Assembly (NCBI RefSeq): GCF_947507565.1
Contig: NC_089191.1
Span: forward strand, 2,321,627 to 2,385,626
Origin: Oscarella lobularis
Lineage: Eukaryota > Porifera > Homoscleromorpha > Homosclerophorida > Oscarellidae
Length of the DNA: 64,000 bases
Reading direction: 5' to 3'
Positions 1 through 14,338 of this stretch are shown here, in pieces; position 1 is the first letter of the stretch, and every line of letters starts with the position of its first letter. The notes under the pieces were generated by a model that was not told the origin of the DNA, made no database searches, and was given only the letters and a program-made list of their open reading frames with translations. The position numbers and the translations under genes are program-made.

Positions 1-1134
1 TTGGAGGTCTCCTTAGTACCATACGACAGATATTGGAGGTCTCCCTAGTACCATACGACAGATATTAGAGGTTTCTCTAATACCATACGACAGATATTGG
101 AGGTCTCCTTAGTACCATACGACAGATATTGGAGGTCTCCCTAGTACCACACGACAGATATTGGAGGTCTCTTAGTACCATACGACAGATATTGGAGGTC
201 TCCCTAGTACCATACGACAGATATTAGAGGTTTCTCTAATACCATACGACAGATATTGGAGGTCTCCTTAGTACCATACGACAGATATTGGAGGTCTCTC
301 TAATACCGTACGACAGATAGTGGAGGTTTCCTTAGTACTATACGACAGATATTGGAGGTCTCTCTAATGCCATACGACACTTATTGGAGGTCTCCCTAGT
401 ACCATACGACAGATATTGGAGGTCTCCTTAGTACCATACGACAGATATTGGAGGTCTCCCTAGTACCATACGACAGATATTGGAGGTCTCCTTAGTACCA
501 TACGACAGATATTGGAGGTCTCCCTAGTACCATACGACAGATTTTGGAGTTCTCCGTAGTACCATACGACAGGTATTGGAGGTCTCCTTAGTACCATGCG
601 ACAGATATTAGAGGTTTCCTTAGTACCATACGACAGATATTGGAGGTCTCTCTAATACCATACGACGGATATTGGAGGTCTCTCTAATACCATACGACAG
701 ATATTGGAGGTCTCCCTAGTACCATACGACAGATATTAGAGGTTTCCTTAGTACCATACGACAGATATTGGAGGTCTCTCTAATACCATACGACGGATAT
801 TGGAGGTCTCTCTAATACCATACGACAGATATTGGAGGTCTCCCTAGTACCATACGACAGATATTGGAGGTCTCCCTAGTACCATACGACAGATATTGGA
901 GGTCACTCTAATACCATACGACAGATATTGGAGGTCTCTCTAATGCCATACGACACTTATTGGAGGTCTCCCTAGTACCACACGACAGATATTGGAGGTC
1001 TCCTTAGTACCATACGACAGATATTGGAGGTCTCCCTAGTACCATACGACAGATATTAGAGGTTTCTCGAATACCATACGACAGATATTGGAGGTCTCCT
1101 TAGTACCATACGACAGATATTGGAGGTCTCTCTA

Positions 1135-2930
1135 ATACCGTACGACAGATAGTGGAGGTCTCTCTAATACCATACGACAGATATTGGAGGTCTCCCTAGT
1201 ACCATACGACAGATATTGGAGGTCTCCTTAGTACCATGCGACAGATATTGGAGGTTTCCTTAGTACCATACGACAGATATTGGAGGTCTCTCTAATACCA
1301 TACGACAGATATTGGAGGTCTCTCTAATACCATACGACAGATAATGGAGGTCTCCCTAGTACCATACGACAGATATTGGAGGTCTCCCTAGTACCATACG
1401 ACAGATATTGGAGGTCACTCTAATACCATACGACAGATATTGGAGGTCTCTCTAATGCCATACGACACTTATTGGAGGTCTCCCTAGTACCATACGACAG
1501 ATATTGGAGGTCTCCTTAGTACCATACGACAGATATTGGAGGTCTCCCTAGTACCATACGACAGATATTGGAGGTCTCCTTAGTACCATACGACAGATAT
1601 TGGAGGTCTCCCTAGTACCATACGACAGATTTTGGAGTTCTCCGTAGTACCATACGACAGGTATTGGAGGTCTCCTTAGTACCATACGACAGATATTGGA
1701 GGTCTCTCTAGTACCATACGACAGATATTGGAGGTCTCCTTAGTACCATACTTCAGATATTGGAGGTCTCCCTAGTACCATACGACAGATATTAGAAGTT
1801 TCTCTAATACCATACGACAGATATTGGAGGTCTCCTTAGTACCATGCGACAGATATTGGAGGTTTCCTTAGTACCATACGACAGATATTGGAGGTCTCCT
1901 TAGTACCATACGACAGATATTGGAGGTCTCCCTAGTACCATACGACAGATATTAGAGGTTTCTCGAATACCATACGACAGATATTGGAGGTCTCCTTAGT
2001 ACCATACGACAGATATTGGAGGTCTCTCTAATACCGTACGACAGATAGTGGAGGTCTCTCTAATACCATACGACAGATATTGGAGGTCTCCCTAGTACCA
2101 TACGACAGATATTGGAGGTCTCCTTAGTACCATGCGACAGATATTGGAGGTTTCCTTAGTACCATACGACAGATATTGGAGGTCTCTCTAATACCATACG
2201 ACAGATATTGGAGGTCTCTCTAATACCATACGACAGATAATGGAGGTCTCCCTAGTACCATACGACAGATATTGGAGGTCTCCCTAGTACCATACGACAG
2301 ATATTGGAGGTCACTCTAATACCATACGACAGATATTGGAGGTCTCTCTAATGCCATACGACACTTATTGGAGGTCTCCCTAGTACCATACGACAGATAT
2401 TGGAGGTCTCCTTAGTACCATACGACAGATATTGGAGGTCTCCCTAGTACCATACGACAGATATTGGAGGTCTCCTTAGTACCATACGACAGATATTGGA
2501 GGTCTCCCTAGTACCATACGACAGATTTTGGAGTTCTCCGTAGTACCATACGACAGGTATTGGAGGTCTCCTTAGTACCATACGACAGATATTGGAGGTC
2601 TCTCTAGTACCATACGACAGATATTGGAGGTCTCCTTAGTACCATACTTCAGATATTGGAGGTCTCCCTAGTACCATACGACAGATATTAGAAGTTTCTC
2701 TAATACCATACGACAGATATTGGAGGTCTCCTTAGTACCATGCGACAGATATTGGAGGTTTCCTTAGTACCATACGACAGATATTGGAGGTCTCCTTAGT
2801 ACCATACGACAGATATTGGAGGTCTCCCTAGTACCATACGACAGATATTAGAGGTTTCTCTAATACCGTACGACAGATATTGGAGGTCTCCTTAGTACCA
2901 TACGACAGATATTGGAGGTCTCCCTAGTAC
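1135..2930. repeat. 896-bp higher-order repeat in the 32-bp satellite
   Basis: The same run of variant monomers, including the TACCGTACGACAGATAGTGG variant, occurs at about 1,135 and again at about 2,031. The offset is 896 bp, exactly 28 monomers. The blocks share further private variants such as ATGCGACAG and CACTCTAATACC. This shows block-wise amplification rather than monomer-by-monomer spread. Confidence 0.75.
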
Positions 2931-3540
2931 CATACGACAGATATTAGAGGTTTCTCGAATACCATACGACAGATATTGGAGGTCTCCTTAGTACCATACG
3001 ACAGATATTGGAGGTCTCTCTAATACATTACGACAGATAGTGGAGGTCTCTCTAATACCATACGACAGATATTGGAGGTCTCCCTAGTACCATACGACAG
3101 ATATTGGAGGTCTCCCTAGTACCATACGACAGATATTGGAGGTCTCCTTAGTACCATACGACAGATATTGGAGGTCTCCCTAGTACCATACGACAGATAT
3201 TAGAGGTTTCTCTAATACCGTACGACAGATATTGGAGGTCTCCTTAGTACCATACGACAGATATTGGAGGTCTCCCTAGTACCATACGACAGATATTAGA
3301 GGTTTCTCGAATACCATACGACAGATATTGGAGGTCTCCTTAGTACCATACGACAGATATTGGAGGTCTCTCTAATACATTACGACAGATAGTGGAGGTC
3401 TCTCTAATACCATACGACAGATATTGGAGGTCTCCCTAGTACCATACGACAGATATTGGAGGTCTCCCTAGTACCATACGACAGATATTGGAGGTCTCCT
3501 TAGTACCATACGACAAATATTGGAGGTCTCTCGAATACCA

Positions 3541-5700
3541 TAGGACAGATATTGGAGGTCTCCCTAGTACCATGCTGAAGATATTTGAGGTCTCCTTAGT
3601 ACCATTCGACAGATATTTGAGGTCTCTCTAATACCATACGACAGATATTGGAGGTCTCTCTAATACCATACGACAGATATTGGAGGTCTTTCTAATACCA
3701 TACGACAGATATTGGAGGTCTCCCTAGTACCATACGACAGATATTGGAGGTCTCTCTAATACCATACCACACTTATTGGAGGTCTCCCTAATACCATACG
3801 ACAGGTATTGGAGGTCTCTCTCATACCATACGAAAGATATTGGTGGTCTCTCTAATACCATACGACAGATATTGGAGGTCTCCTTAGTACCATACTTCAG
3901 ATATTGGAGGTCTCCCTAGTACCATACGACAGATATTAGAAGTTTCTCTAATACCATACGACAGATATTGGAGGTCTCCTTAGTACCATGCGACAGATAT
4001 TGGAGGTTTCCTTAGTACCATACGAATGATATTGGAGGTCTCCTTAGTACCATACGACAGATATTGGAGGTCTCCCTAGTACCATACGACAGATATTAGA
4101 GGTTTCTCTAATACCGTACGACAGATATTGGAGGTCTCCTTAGTACCATACGACAGATATTGGAGGTCTCCCTAGTACCATACGACAGATATTAGAGGTT
4201 TCTCGAATACCATACGACAGATATTGGAGGTCTCCTTAGTACCATACGACAGATATTGGAGGTCTCTCTAATACATTACGACGGATAGTGGAGGTCTCTC
4301 TAATACCATACGACAGATATTGGAGGTCTCCCTAGTACCATACGACAGATATTGGAGGTCTCCCTAGTACCATACGACAGATATTGGAGGTCTCCTTAGT
4401 ACCATACGACAGATATTGGAGGTCTCCCTAGTACCATACGACAGATATTAGAGGTTTCTCTAATACCGTACGACAGATATTGGAGGTCTCCTTAGTACCA
4501 TACGACAGATATTGGAGGTCTCCCTAGTACCATGCTGAAGATATTTGAGGTCTCCTTAGTACCATACGACAGATATTGGAGGTCTCCCTAGTACCATACG
4601 ACAGATATTAGAGGTTTCTCTAATACCGTACGACAGATATTGGAGGTCTCCTTAGTACCATACGACAGATATTCGAGGTCTCCCTAGTACCATACGACAG
4701 ATATTAGAGGTTTCTCGAATACCATACGACAGATATTGGAGGTCTCCTTAGTACCATACGACAGATATTGGAGGTCTCTCTAATACATTACGACAGATAG
4801 TGGAGGTCTCTCTAATACCATACGACAGATATTGGAGGTCTCCCTAGTACCATACGACAGATGTTGGAGGTCTCCCTAGTACCATACGACAGATATTGGA
4901 GGTCTCCTTAGTACCATACGACAGATATTGGAGGTCTCCCTAGTACCATACGACAGATATTAGAGGTTTCTCTAATACCGTACGACAGATATTGGAGGTC
5001 TCCTTAGTACCATACGACAGATATTGGAGGTCTCCCTAGTACCATACGACAGATATTAGAGGTTTCTCGAATACCATACGACAGATATTGGAGGTCTCCT
5101 TAGTACCATACGACAGATATTGGAGGTCTCTCTAATACATTACGACAGATAGTGGAGGTCTCTCTAATACCATACGACAGATATTGGAGGTCTCCCTAGT
5201 ACCATACGACAGATATTGGAGGTCTCCCTAGTACCATACGACAGATATTGGAGGTCTCCTTAGTACCATACGACAAATATTGGAGGTCTCTCGAATACCA
5301 TAGGACAGATATTGGAGGTCTCCCTAGTACCATGCTGAAGATATTTGAGGTCTCCTTAGTACCATTCGACAGATATTTGAGGTCTCTCTAATACCATACG
5401 ACAGATATTGGAGGTCTCTCTAATACCATACGACAGATATTGGAGGTCTTTCTAATACCATACGACAGATATTGGAGGTCTCCCTAGTACCATACGACAG
5501 ATATTGGAGGTCTCTCTAATACCATACCACACTTATTGGAGGTCTCCCTAATACCATACGACAGGTATTGGAGGTCTCTCTCATACCATACGAAAGATAT
5601 TGGTGGTCTCTCTAATACCATACGACAGATATTGGAGGTCTCCTTAGTACCATACTTCAGATATTGGAGGTCTCCCTAGTACCATACGACCGATATTAGA
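3541..5700. repeat. 1,760-bp higher-order repeat in the 32-bp satellite
   Basis: The diagnostic variant TAGGACAGATATTGG followed by ATGCTGAAGATATTTGAGG lies at 3,541 and again at 5,301, an offset of 1,760 bp or 55 monomers. The following run (CATTCGACAG, CATACCACACTTATTGG, CGAAAGATATTGGTGG) recurs in the same order after both copies. Confidence 0.75.
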
Positions 5701-8700
5701 AGTTTCTCTAATACCATACGACAGATATTGGAGGTCTCCTTAGTACCATGCGACAGATATTAGAGGTTTCCTTAGTACCATACGACGGATATTGGAGGTC
5801 TCTCTAATACCATACGACAGATATTGGAGGTCTCCCTAGTACCATACGACAGATATTGGAGGTCTCCCTAGTACCATACGACAGATATTGGAGGTCACTC
5901 TAATACCATACGACAGATATTGGAGGTCTCTCTAATGCCATACGACACTTATTGGAGGTCTCCCTAGTACCATACGACAGATATTGGAGGTCTCCTTAGT
6001 ACCATACGACAGATATTGGAGGTCTCCCTAGTACCATACGACAGATATTGGAGGTCTCCTTAGTACCATACGACAGATATTGGAGGTCTCCCTAGTACCA
6101 TACGACAGATATTAGAGGTTTCTCTAATACCATACGACAGATATTGGAGGTCTCCTTAGTACCATACGACAGATATTGGAGGTCTCCCTAGTACCACACG
6201 ACAGATATTGGAGGTCTCTTAGTACCATACGACAGATATTGGAGGTCTCCCTAGTACCATACGACAGATATTAGAGGTTTCTCTAATACCGTACGACAGA
6301 TATTGGAGGTCTCCTTAGTACCATACGACAGATATTGGAGGTCTCCCTAGTACCATACGACAGATATTAGAGGTTTCTCGAATACCATACGACAGATATT
6401 GGAGGTCTCCTTAGTACCATACGACAGATATTGGAGGTCTCTCTAATACCGTACGAAAGATAGTGGAGGTCTCTCTAATACCATGCGACAGATATTGGAG
6501 GTCTCCCTAGTACCATACGACAGATATTGGAGGTCTCCTTAGTACCATGCGACAGATATTGGAGGTTTCCTTAGTACCATACGACAGATATTGGAGGTCT
6601 CTCTAATACCATACGACAGATATTGGAGGTCTCTCTAATACCATACGACAGATATTGGAGGTCTCCCTAGTACCATACGACAGATATTGGAGGTCTCCCT
6701 AGTACCATACGACAGATATTGGAGGTCACTCTAATACCATACGACAGATATTGGAGGTCTCTCTAATGCCATACGACACTTATTGGAGGTCTCCCTAGTA
6801 CCATACGACAGATATTGGATGTCTCCTTAGTACCATACGACAGATATTGGAGGTCTCCCTAGTACCATACGACAGATATTGGAGGTCTCCTTAGTACCAT
6901 ACGACAGATATTGGAGGTCTCCCTAGTACCATACGACAGATTTTGGAGTTCTCCGTAGTACCATACGACAGGTATTGGAGGTCTCCTTAGTACCATACGA
7001 CAGATATTGGAGGTCTCTCTAGTACCATACGACAGATATTGGAGGTCTCCTTAGTACCATACTTAAGATATTGGAGGTCTCCCTAGTACCATACGACAGA
7101 TATTAGAAGTTTCTCTAATAACATACGACAGATATTGGAGGTCTCCTTAGTACCATGCGACAGATATTGGAGGTTTCCTTAGCACCATACGACAGATATT
7201 GGAGGTCTCTCTAATACCATACGACAGATATTGGAGGTCTCTCTAATACCATACGACAGATATTGGAGGTCTCCCTAGTACCATACGACAGATATTGGAG
7301 GTCTCCCTAGTACCATACGGCAGATATTGGAGGTCACTCTAATACCATACGACAGATATTGGAGGTCTCCCTAGTACCATACGACAGATATTGGAGGTCT
7401 CCTTAGTACCATACGATAGATAATGGAGGTCTCTCTAATGCCATACGACACTTATTGGAGGTCTCCCTAGTACCATACGACAGATATTGGAGGTATCCTT
7501 AGTACCATACGACAGATATTGGAGGTCTCCCTAGTACCATACGACAGATATTGGAGGTCTCCCTAGTACCATACGACAGATATTGGAGGTCTCTCTAATA
7601 CCATACGACAGATATTGGAGGTCTCTCTAATACCATACTACAGATATTGGAGGTCTCCCTAGTACCATACGACAGATATTGGAGGTCTCTCTAATTCCAT
7701 ACGACAGATATTGGAGGTCACTCTAATACCGTACCACAGATATTGGTGGTCTCTCTAATACCATACGACAGATATTGGAGGTCTCTCTAATACCATACGA
7801 CAGATATTGGTGGTCTCCTTAGTACCATACGACAGATATTGGAGGTCTCTCTATTACCATACCACAGATATTGGAGGTCTCCTTAGTACCATGCGACAGA
7901 TATTGGAGGTCTCTCTAATACCATACGACAGATATTGGAGGTCTCTCTAATACCATACTACAGATATTGGAGGTCTCCCTAGTACCATACGACAGATATT
8001 GGAGGTCTCTCTAATTCCATACGACAGATATTGGAGGTCTCTCTATTACCATACGGTGGATATTTGAGGTCTTAGTACCATACGAAAGATATTGGAGGCC
8101 TCACTAATACCATACGACAGATATTGGAGGTCTCCTTAGTACCATACAGTAGATATTTGTGGTCTCCTTAGTACAATACGACAGATATTGGAGGTCTCTT
8201 TAGTACCATACGACAGATATTGGAGGTCTCCTTAGTACCATACGACAGATATTGGAGGTCTTCCTAGTACCATACGACAGATATTAGAGGTTTCTCTAAT
8301 ACCATACGACAGATATTGGAGGTCTTCCTAGTACCGTACGGTAGATACTTGAGGTCTCCTCAGTAACATACGACAGATATTGGAGGTCTTTCTAAAACCA
8401 TACGAGAGATATTGGAGGTCTCTCTAAAACCATACGACAGATATTGGAGGTCTCTCTAATACCATACGAAAGATATTTGATGTCTCCTTAGTACCATACG
8501 ACAGATTTTGGAGTTCTCCCTAGTACCATACGACAGGTATTGGAGGTCTCCCTAGTACCATACGACGGATATCGGAGGTCTCTCTAATACCATACGACAG
8601 ATACTGGAGGTCTCTCTAATACCATACGACAGTTATTGGAGGTCTCTCTAATACCATACGACAGATATTGGGGGTCTCCCTAGTACCATACGACAGATAT

Positions 8701-11700
8701 TGGAGGTCTCCCAAGTACCATACGACAGATATTGGAGTTCTCCCTAGTACCATACGACAGATATTGGAGGTCTCCCTAGTACCATACGACAGATATTGGA
8801 GGTCTCCTTAGTACCATACGACAAATATTGGAGGTCTCTCTAATACCATACGACAGATATTTGAGGTCTCACTAGTACCATACGAAAGATATTGGAGGTC
8901 TCTCTAATACCATACGACAGATATTGCAGGTCTCCCTAGTACCATACGACAGATATTGGAGGTCTCCCAAGTACCATACGACAGATATTGGAGTTCTCCC
9001 TAGTACCATACGACAGATATTGGAGGTCTCCCTAGTACAATACGACAGATATTGGAGGTCTCCTTAGTACCATACGACAAATATTGGAGGTCTCTCTAAT
9101 ACCAGAGGACAGATATTGGAGGTCTCCCTAGTACCGTACGGTTGATACTTGAGGTCCCCTTAGTACCATACGACAGATATTGGAGGTCTTTCTAATACCA
9201 TACGACAGATATTGGAGGTCTCCCTAGTACCATACGACAGATATTTTAGATCTCTCTAATACCATACGACAGTTATTGGAAGTCTCCCTATTACCATACG
9301 GAGGATATTTGAGGTCTTAGTACCATACGAAAGATATTGGAGGTCTCACTAATACCATACGACAGATATTGGAGGTCTCCTTAGTACCATACAGTAGATA
9401 TTTGTGGTCTCCTTAGTACAATACGACAGATATTGGAGGTCTCTTTAGTACCATACGACAGATATTGGAGGTCTCCTTAGTACCATACGACAGATATTGG
9501 AGGTCTCCCTAGTACCATACGACAGATATTAGAGGTTTCTCTAATACCATACGACAGATATTGGAGGTCTTCCTAGTACCGTACGGTAGATACTTGATGT
9601 CACCTCAGTAACATACGACAGATATTGGAGGTCTTTCTAAAACCATACGACAGATATTGGAGGTCTCTCTAATACCATACGACAGATATTGGAGGTCTCT
9701 CTAATACCATACGACAGATATTTGATGTCTCCTTAGTACCATACGACAGATGTTGGAGTTCTCCCTAGTACCATACGACAGGTATTGGAGGTCTCCCTAG
9801 TACCATACGACGGATATCGGAGGTCTCTCTAATACCATACGACAGATACTGGAGGTCTCTTTAATACCATACGACAGTTATTGGAGGTCTCTCTAATACC
9901 ATACGACAGTTATTGGAGGTCTCTCTAATACCATACGACAGATATTGGAGGTTTTTCTAATACCATACGACAGATATTGGAGGTCTTTCTAATACCATAC
10001 GACAGATATTGGAGGTCTGTCTAATACATTACGACAGATGTTGAAGGTCTCTCTAATACCATACGACAGATATTGGAGGTCTCTCTAATACCATACCACA
10101 GATATTGGTGGTCTCTCTAATACCATACGACAGATATTGGAGGTCTCTCTAATACCATACGACAGATATTGGTGGTCTCCTCGGTACCATACGACAGATA
10201 TTGGAGGTCTCTCTATTACCATTACACAGATATTGGAGGTCTCCTTAGTACCATGCGACAGATATTGGAGGTCTCTCTAATACCATACGACAGATATTGG
10301 AGGTCTCTCTAATACCATACTACAGATATTGGAGGTCTCCCTAGTACCATACGACAGATATTGGAGGTCTCTCTAATTCCATACGACAGATATTGGAGGT
10401 CTCTCTATTACCATACGACAGATATTGGATTTCTCTCCAATACCATACGACAGATATTGGAGTTCTCTCTTATACCATACGACAGATATTGGAGGTCTCC
10501 TTAGTACCATACGACAGATATTGGAGGTCTCTCTAATACCATACCACAGATATTGGAGGTCTCCTTAGTAGCATGCGACAGATATTGGAGGTCTCTCTAA
10601 TACCATACGACAGATATTGGAGGTCTCCTTAGTACCATACGACAAATATTGGAGGTCTAACTAATACCAGAGGACAGATATTGGAGGTCTCCCTATTACC
10701 ATACGGTGGATATTTGAGGTCTTAGTACCATACGAAAGATATTGGAGGTCTCACTAATACCATACGACAGATATTGGAGGTCTCCTTAGTACCATACAGT
10801 AGATATTTGTGGTCTCCTTAGTACAATACGACAGATATTGGAGGTCTCTTTAGTACCATACGACAGATATTGGAGGTCTCCTTAGTACCATACGACAGAT
10901 ATTGGAGGTCTTCCTAGTACCATACGACAGATATTAGAGGTTTCTCTAATACCATACGACAGATATTGGAGGTCTTCCTAGTACCGTACGGTTGATACTT
11001 GAGGTCTCCTTAGTAACATACGACAGATATTGGAGGTCTCCCTAGTACCATACGACAGATATTGGAGGTCACTCTAATACCATACGACAGATATTGGAGG
11101 TCTCTCTAATGCCATACGACACTTATTGGACGTCTCCCTAGTACCATACGACAGATATTGGAGGTCTCCTTAGTACCATACGAGAGATATTGGAGGTCTC
11201 TCTAATGCCATACGACACTTATTGGAGGTCTCCCTAGTACCATACGACAGATATTGGAGGTCTCCTTAGTACCATATGACAGATATTGGAGGTCTCCCTA
11301 GTACCATACGACAGATATTGGAGGTCTCCTTAGTACCATACGACAGATATTGGAGGTCTCCCTAGTACCATACGACAGATATTGGAGGTCTCCTTAGTAC
11401 CATACGACAGATATTGGAGGTCTCCCTAGTACCATACGACAGATTTTGGAGTTCTCCCTAGTACCATACGACAGGTATTGGAGGTCTCCTTAGTACCATA
11501 CGACAGATATTGGAGGTCTCTCTAGTACCATACGAGAGATATTGGAGGTCTCCTTAGTACCATACTTCAGATATTGGAGGTCTCCCTAGTACCATACGAC
11601 AGATATTAGAAGTTTCTCTAATACCATACGACAGATTTTGGAGTTCTCCCTAGTACCATACGACAGGTATTGGAGGTCTCCCTAGTACCATACGACGGAT

Positions 11701-13998
11701 ATCGGAGGTCTCTCTAATACCATACGACAGATACTGGAGGTCTCTCTAATACCATACGACAGTTATTGGAGGTCTCTCTAATACCATACGACAGTTATTG
11801 GAGGACTCTCTAATACCATACGACAAATATTGGAGGTTTTTCTAATACCATACGACAGATATTGGAGGTCTTTCTAATACCATACGACAGATATTGGAGG
11901 TCTGTCTAATACATTACGACAGATGTTGAAGGTCTCTCTAATACATTACGACAGATGTTGAAGGTCTCTCTAATACCATACGACAGATATTGGAGGTCTC
12001 TCTAATACCATACCACAGATATTGGTGGTCTCTCTAATACCATACGACAGATATTGGAGGTCTCTCTAATACCATACGACAGATATTGGTGGTCTCCTTA
12101 GTACCATACGACAGATATTGGAGGTCTCTCTATTACCATACCACAGATATTGGAGGTCTCCTTAGTACCATGCGACAGATATTGGAGGTCTCTCTAATAC
12201 CATGCGACAGATATTGGAGGTCTCTCTAATACCATACTACAGATATTGGAGGTCTCCCTAGTACCATACGACAGATATTGGAGGTCTATCTAATACCATA
12301 CGACAGATATTGGAGGTCTCCCTAGTACCATACGACAGATATTGGAGTTCTCTCTAATACCATACGACAGATATTGGAGGTATCTCTAATACCATACGAC
12401 AGATATTGGAGGTCTCTCTAATACCATACGACAGATATAGGAGGTCTCTCTAATACCATACGACAGATATTGGGGGTCTCCTTAGTACAATACGGCAGAT
12501 ATTTGAGGTCTTTCTAATACCATACGACAGATATTGGAAGTCTCTCTAATACCGTACGACAGATATTGGGGGTATTCTTAGTACTATACAACAGATATTG
12601 GAGGTCTCTCTAATATCATACGACAGATATTGGAGTTCTCTCTAATACCATACGACAGATATTGGAGGTCTCTATAATACCACACGACAGATATTGGAAG
12701 TCTCTCTAATACCGTACGACAGATATTGGGGGTCTCCTTAGTACCATACAAGAGATATTGGAGGTCTTTCTAATACCATACGGTAGATATTTGAGGTCTC
12801 CTTAGTAGCATACGACAGATATTGGAGGTCTCTCTAATACACAGATATTGGAGGTCTCTCTAATACCATACGACTGATATTGGATGTCTTTCTAATACCA
12901 TACGACAGATATTGGAGGTCTCTCTAATATCATACGACAGATATTGGAGGTCTCCTTAGTACCATACGACAGATATTGGTGGTCTCCCTACTACAATACG
13001 ACAAATATTGGAGGTCTCCCTAGTACCATACGACAGATATTGGAGGTCTCTCTAATACCATACGACAGATATTGGAGGTCTCTCTAATACCATACTACAG
13101 ATATTGGAGGTCTCCTTACTACCATACGACAGATATTTGAGGTCTCCTTACTACCATTCGACAGATATTGGAGGTCTCTCTATTACCATACCGCATATAT
13201 TGGAGGTCTCTCTATTACCATACGGTAGATATTTGAGGTCTCCTTAGTACCATGCGAACAGATATTGGAGGTCTCCCTAATACCATACGAGAGATATTGG
13301 ATGTCTCTCTAATACCATACGACAGATATTGGAGGTCTCCTTAGTACCTTAAGGTAGATACTTGAGGTCTCCTTAGAACAATACGGCAGATATTGGAGGT
13401 CTCTCTATTACCGTACGTCAGATATTGGAGATCTCTCTAATACCATACGACAGATATTGGATTTCTCTCTAATACCATACGACAGATATTTGAGGTCTCT
13501 CTAATACCATACGACAGATATTGGAGGTCTCCTTAGTACCATACGACAGATATTGGAGGTCTCTCTAATTCCTTATGGCAGATATTGGAGATCTCTCTAA
13601 TACCATACCACAGATATTGGAGGTCTCCTTAGTACCATGCGACAGATATTGGAGGTCTCTCTAATACCATAAGACAGATATTGGAGGTCTCTCTAATACC
13701 ATACGACAGATATTGGAGGTCTCCCTAGTACCATACGACAGATATTGGAGGTCTCTCTAATACCATACGACAGATTTTGGAGGTCTCTCTTATACCATAC
13801 GACAGATATTGGAAGTCTCTCTAATACCATACGACAGATATTGGAGGTCTCCTTAGTACCATACGACTGATATTGGAGGTCTCTCTAATACCATACGACA
13901 GATAGTGCAGGTCTCTCTAATACCATACGACACATATTGGAGGTCTCCCTAGTACCGTACGGTTGATACTTGAGGTCTCCTTAGTACCATACGACATA

Positions 13999-14338
13999 CC
14001 GTAAAGTCGGGATATTAAGTACCGGTACGTATATTTGAGAAATGTGTTGATTTCGAACACCAGGGGATGTGGGTACCTCTATTTGTGCGGTACCTCTGGA
14101 CGAATCACTGAAACGCAGTGAAACGTCTCATTCTTTTTTTTACATTATTGGATTTCTTTGGTACCAAACTTAGTCTCGAACGTACAAATAGAAGCAAATG
14201 AATAGGTACTAATAAAAGTAGGGTACTTCTATTCGAATGGGTACTTTTATTCGGAAGAGTGGTAGTAGACGTAAAAATGGGTACCTAATTTAAAAGGGTA
14301 CCTGTAATTGATGGGTACTTAATATCCCGACTTTACGG
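13999..14338. mobile_element. Non-autonomous inverted-repeat element (MITE) with TA target duplication
   Basis: A 340-bp unique segment interrupts the 32-bp satellite. Its ends are perfect 25-bp terminal inverted repeats at 13,999-14,023 and 14,314-14,338, starting CCGTAAAGTCGGGATATT. Both ends are flanked by TA (13,997-13,998 and 14,339-14,340); removing the element and one TA restores a normal satellite monomer (CGACATATGTTGG, compare CGACAGATATTGG). The interior has no useful reading frame but repeats GGGTACC/GGGTACTT several times. A TA duplication with short inverted repeats is typical of MITEs mobilised by Tc1/mariner-type transposases; the family is not recognised and no transposase is present in the window. 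Confidence 0.88.
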